This document shows, piece by piece, positions 6,484 through 8,067 of a stretch of 8,067 bases of DNA (the stretch's first letter is position 1; each line of letters opens with the position of its first letter). The notes below the pieces were generated by a model. That model worked only from the letters and a program-made list of their open reading frames with translations. It was not told the origin of the DNA and ran no database searches. The DNA comes from CAIJMI01 sp043798445 (lineage in GTDB: Bacteria; Patescibacteriota; Microgenomatia; UBA10105; UBA927), in NCBI GenBank assembly GCA_043798445.1, contig JAZDOQ010000017.1, positions 1 through 8,067 on the forward strand, in the 5' to 3' direction. The translations under genes were made by a program, and so were the position numbers.

Positions 6484-7256
6484 ATGTTCTTGACTGGTGC
6501 AAAACGAATAACTCCACCAATAATCATACAGATAAATCCTATCATAAGAGAAAGAATGACGGGAAGCGGACTTCCTGATATCGGCATTTCATTTCCTCCC
6601 ACCCCGCCCATTCCGTCTGTTGTTTGATTAAGCGTCTGTGCTGATGGTGTTGCCTGTTCTTCGGGGGTAGGAGAAGCGGTAGGCGTCGGCGAAGCCGCGG
6701 GCGTTGGGGAAAGCGTTGCAACAACTTGCGAACTACCAGTAATGGTAATGGATGCAACACCGATTGTTGTCAGCACATTTATTTGAGATTCTCCCAAACC
6801 CGACACAAATGTTGTTTGATCAAACTTGATGATTGCCGGCGTTATCGTCTGTTCTTTTCCCCTCATTCGCAATACTGCAATGATTCCCGTCCCCTTGATT
6901 GGTTTTGCTGTGCTTTCTGCGGAAACCGTGATGGTTGCAATCCCTGATGAAACCACGCCTGATGCGGAGATTTTTGGTGCAAGTGGGCCATTCGTAATAC
7001 TCATTGCCTCAAGTTTTGTTGCATCAAATGAAATGCTGAGTTTTGCAGCTGCTACAGAATTCTCTCCGGTGTCAATTTGTACATTAATTGAAAACTGTTC
7101 ATCCGGTAATTTGGTAATAGTTGCCGGAGTAAATGATAATTTAGTTGCCGGAGCGGCTTTGCTTCGTATTTCCTGTTGACTGCCGACAAAGTAAACTGTT
7201 ACAGGAACAGCAATAAGAAGAAGTAATGCACCAACAAATAAGATGATTTTTTTCAT
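6480..7256 (-). CDS. Cohesin-domain cell-surface protein with Pro/Thr linker and MPISG sorting-like C-terminus
   Basis: A 258-residue protein built as a membrane-proximal display module. Residues 4-24 form a hydrophobic N-terminal helix, followed by Q-Q-E-I-R-S-K-A (27-34). Residues about 38-175 form one beta-sandwich domain resembling cohesin (F-S-I-N-V-Q-I-D-T-G-E-N-S-V, then L-S-I-S-F-D-A-T-K-L). Cohesins bind dockerin modules in cellulosomes, but many non-cellulosomal bacteria carry cohesin-like domains of unknown partner. Residues 183-200 are three six-residue S-P-T-P-x-x repeats in a flexible linker. M-P-I-S-G (224-228), a hydrophobic helix and a tail with Arg and Lys close the protein. 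It is first in an operon with the glycoside hydrolase (4-nt overlap), so it may hold or position enzymes or glycan at the surface; this is inference from context. Confidence 0.82.
   Translation of the reverse strand: MKKIILFVGALLLLIAVPVTVYFVGSQQEIRSKAAPATKLSFTPATITKLPDEQFSINVQIDTGENSVAAAKLSISFDATKLEAMSITNGPLAPKISASGVVSSGIATITVSAESTAKPIKGTGIIAVLRMRGKEQTITPAIIKFDQTTFVSGLGESQINVLTTIGVASITITGSSQVVATLSPTPAASPTPTASPTPEEQATPSAQTLNQTTDGMGGVGGNEMPISGSPLPVILSLMIGFICMIIGGVIRFAPVKNI
6573..6587 (-). other. MPISG sorting-signal-like pentapeptide codons
   Basis: These codons encode M-P-I-S-G, followed by S-P-L-P, a helix of about 18 hydrophobic residues with a G-G pair near its end, and a short basic tail. 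Position for position it parallels the C-terminus of the Fn3/Ig-like protein (M-P-T-S-G-S-L-L-P). The bodies of the two proteins share no evident similarity, which makes the shared tail a candidate sorting signal. Confidence 0.5.
6657..6710 (-). repeat. Three 18-bp imperfect tandem repeats encoding S-P-T-P-x-x
   Basis: Three consecutive 18-base units encode SPTPAA, SPTPTA and SPTPEE at residues 183-200 of the cohesin-domain protein. The stretch is more GC-rich than its surroundings. It forms an extended linker between the folded domain and the C-terminal anchor. Such repeats can expand or contract by slippage. Confidence 0.8.
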
Positions 7257-7265
7257 CCTATTTTA

Positions 7266-7295
7266 AGTATGGGGTATATCACTAAGATATGACAA
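7266..7295 (-). promoter_or_regulatory. Predicted promoter of the cohesin-domain protein / glycoside hydrolase operon
   Basis: On the minus strand: TTGTCA (7295-7290), 18-nt spacer, CATACT (7271-7266), then 9 nt to the ATG at 7256. The -35 matches 5 of 6 and the -10 matches 4 of 6. The expected leader is about 3 nt. It does not overlap the CIRCE element of the divergent hrcA gene, whose nearest edge is 17 bp away. Confidence 0.4.
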
Positions 7296-7302
7296 TAGGG
7301 TA

Positions 7303-7331
7303 TTGACAGAAATTAGCACTCGTTATATATT
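7303..7331 (+). promoter_or_regulatory. Predicted hrcA promoter
   Basis: A perfect TTGACA (7303-7308), 17-nt spacer and TATATT (7326-7331), with 11 nt to the hrcA ATG; the expected leader is about 5 nt. The -10 box and start site lie within the CIRCE element, so HrcA binding should block polymerase directly. Confidence 0.7.
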
Positions 7332-7339
7332 AGTGCTAA
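7313..7339 (+). promoter_or_regulatory. CIRCE operator (HrcA binding site)
   Basis: The inverted repeat TTAGCACTC - 9 nt - TAGTGCTAA matches the CIRCE consensus (TTAGCACTC-N9-GAGTGCTAA) at 17 of 18 arm positions; only the first base of the right arm differs. It sits between the -35 box and the start codon of hrcA, ending 3 nt before the ATG. CIRCE is the operator of the HrcA repressor, which is relieved on heat shock, so hrcA and any downstream genes should be autoregulated. Confidence 0.95.
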
Positions 7340-7342
7340 TCT

Positions 7343-8067
7343 ATGGAAACATCATTTGATCTCACACCGCGACAGGTATCAATCTTAAAAGCAATTATTG
7401 AAGAATATATAGATACGGCCGAAGCCGTTGGATCGGAAACGCTGGATAAGAAATACAGTCTTGGCGTATCACCTGCAACCATTCGAAATGAAATGGTACG
7501 GCTCACTGACATGAAACTGTTAAAACAGCCGCATACGTCAGCGGGGCGCTCACCAACACCTGAAGCATTAAAGTTTTATGTTGAGCACTTAATGAAGACA
7601 AAGGATATGTCTGTAGCTGAGGAGATTTCCGTGAAAGAAAAGATTTGGGATTACCGACAGGAAGTCGACAAGCTCCTTCGGGAAGCAACGCGGACACTTG
7701 CCAACAACACAAAGACTCTAGCAATTACGGCAACAAAAGATGGGGACATGTATATATCGGGGACCGCAAACATTTTAGATATGCCTGAGTTTTATGACTA
7801 CGAGCTCACTCACGCATTGTTTTTAGCGCTCGATCAAGTTGGTTTTTGGTGGGAGCTAGTGGAAAACCAGCCTGATACGGTTGATATATTGCTCGGTGAG
7901 GAACTTGGCGGACGGGGAATACTTCGGGAATGTGGATTTGTGTTTAACAAATTTCAGACCCCTCATATTTCCGGTATGATTGGTGTTGTTGGTCCGTCAA
8001 GACTGAACTATCCAAAACTTGTTCCTGTTGTTCGGTATATGGGCGGACTCATACAGGAACTGTCAAC
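7343..8067 (+). CDS. hrcA: Heat-inducible transcription repressor HrcA (3' end outside the window), short form
   Basis: HrcA represses chaperone operons by binding CIRCE and is released under heat stress, in known cases with help from GroEL. From the ATG at 7343, 241 codons are visible with no stop. Residues 1-80 are the winged helix-turn-helix (V-S-P-A-T-I-R-N-E-M at 42-51, Q-P-H-T-S-A-G-R at 62-69). The GAF-like domain shows G-T-A-N-I-L-D-M-P-E-F (140-150) and the late G-M-I-G-V-V-G-P-S-R-L-N-Y (211-223). In full HrcA proteins (about 340 residues) an inserted dimerising domain separates these parts. Here only about 30 residues lie between the helix after the DNA-binding domain and G-T-A-N, so that insert seems to be missing and the complete protein should be about 250 residues. 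The start is supported by the CIRCE element and promoter just upstream. grpE, dnaK and dnaJ commonly follow but are not visible. Confidence 0.93.
   Translation, partial: METSFDLTPRQVSILKAIIEEYIDTAEAVGSETLDKKYSLGVSPATIRNEMVRLTDMKLLKQPHTSAGRSPTPEALKFYVEHLMKTKDMSVAEEISVKEKIWDYRQEVDKLLREATRTLANNTKTLAITATKDGDMYISGTANILDMPEFYDYELTHALFLALDQVGFWWELVENQPDTVDILLGEELGGRGILRECGFVFNKFQTPHISGMIGVVGPSRLNYPKLVPVVRYMGGLIQELS

Noticed and set aside
6657..6710. Tandem repeats as a CRISPR or mobile-element signal
   Set aside because: The 18-bp units have no spacers and are in frame, encoding a Ser-Pro-Thr-Pro linker.
6826..7179. 117-codon plus-strand open frame antisense to the cohesin-domain gene
   Set aside because: Shadow frame; the minus-strand gene has a supported start, domain, linker and tail.

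Overview
The window looks like a chromosomal segment of a Candidate Phyla Radiation (Patescibacteria) bacterium, most likely of the Microgenomates type. This is inferred from: a type IV pilus pair (PilN, PilO) with no outer-membrane components; several single-pass surface proteins whose N-terminal membrane segment is followed by a Q/R-S-K/R-A motif; a cohesin-domain protein with a Pro/Thr linker; a short HrcA; and compact genes with little recognisable Shine-Dalgarno sequence. TGA is used as a stop in three genes, so the code is the standard bacterial one, not the Gracilibacteria/SR1 code. No mobile elements, tRNA or rRNA genes, or CRISPR arrays were seen, and no gap between genes exceeds 90 bases.

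Left block (1-3363, all minus strand). Reading in the direction of transcription: rpsT (ribosomal protein S20), then a tight pilN - pilO - 64-residue membrane protein - 434-residue Fn3/Ig-like surface protein cluster with 4, 5 and 10 nt gaps, then the start of a membrane-anchored, cysteine-containing protein that runs off the left edge. pilN has its own promoter just after the rpsT stop codon.

Middle block (3364-5084). A 65-bp divergent region separates rpsT from murJ (plus strand), the putative lipid II flippase. The MurJ appears to lack several residues that are essential in E. coli MurJ. Its end overlaps the end of the next gene tail to tail by 8 bp.

Right block (5077-8067). A translationally coupled minus-strand pair encodes a cohesin-domain cell-surface protein and a membrane-anchored clan GH-A glycoside hydrolase (GH39-like). 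A divergent region of 86 bp holds a near-perfect CIRCE operator, followed by hrcA (plus strand), which leaves the window at the right edge.

Themes that cross genes: (1) four secreted or membrane-anchored proteins share a [ST]-[KR]-A motif 7-13 residues after the N-terminal hydrophobic segment; (2) two of them end in an M-P-x-S-G / hydrophobic helix / basic tail that looks like a variant sortase signal; (3) five promoters place the -10 box only 6-11 nt before the start codon, pointing to leaderless or near-leaderless mRNAs; (4) HrcA appears to lack the inserted dimerising domain. Together the window suggests a surface-display and glycan-processing locus next to pilus, envelope and heat-shock genes.
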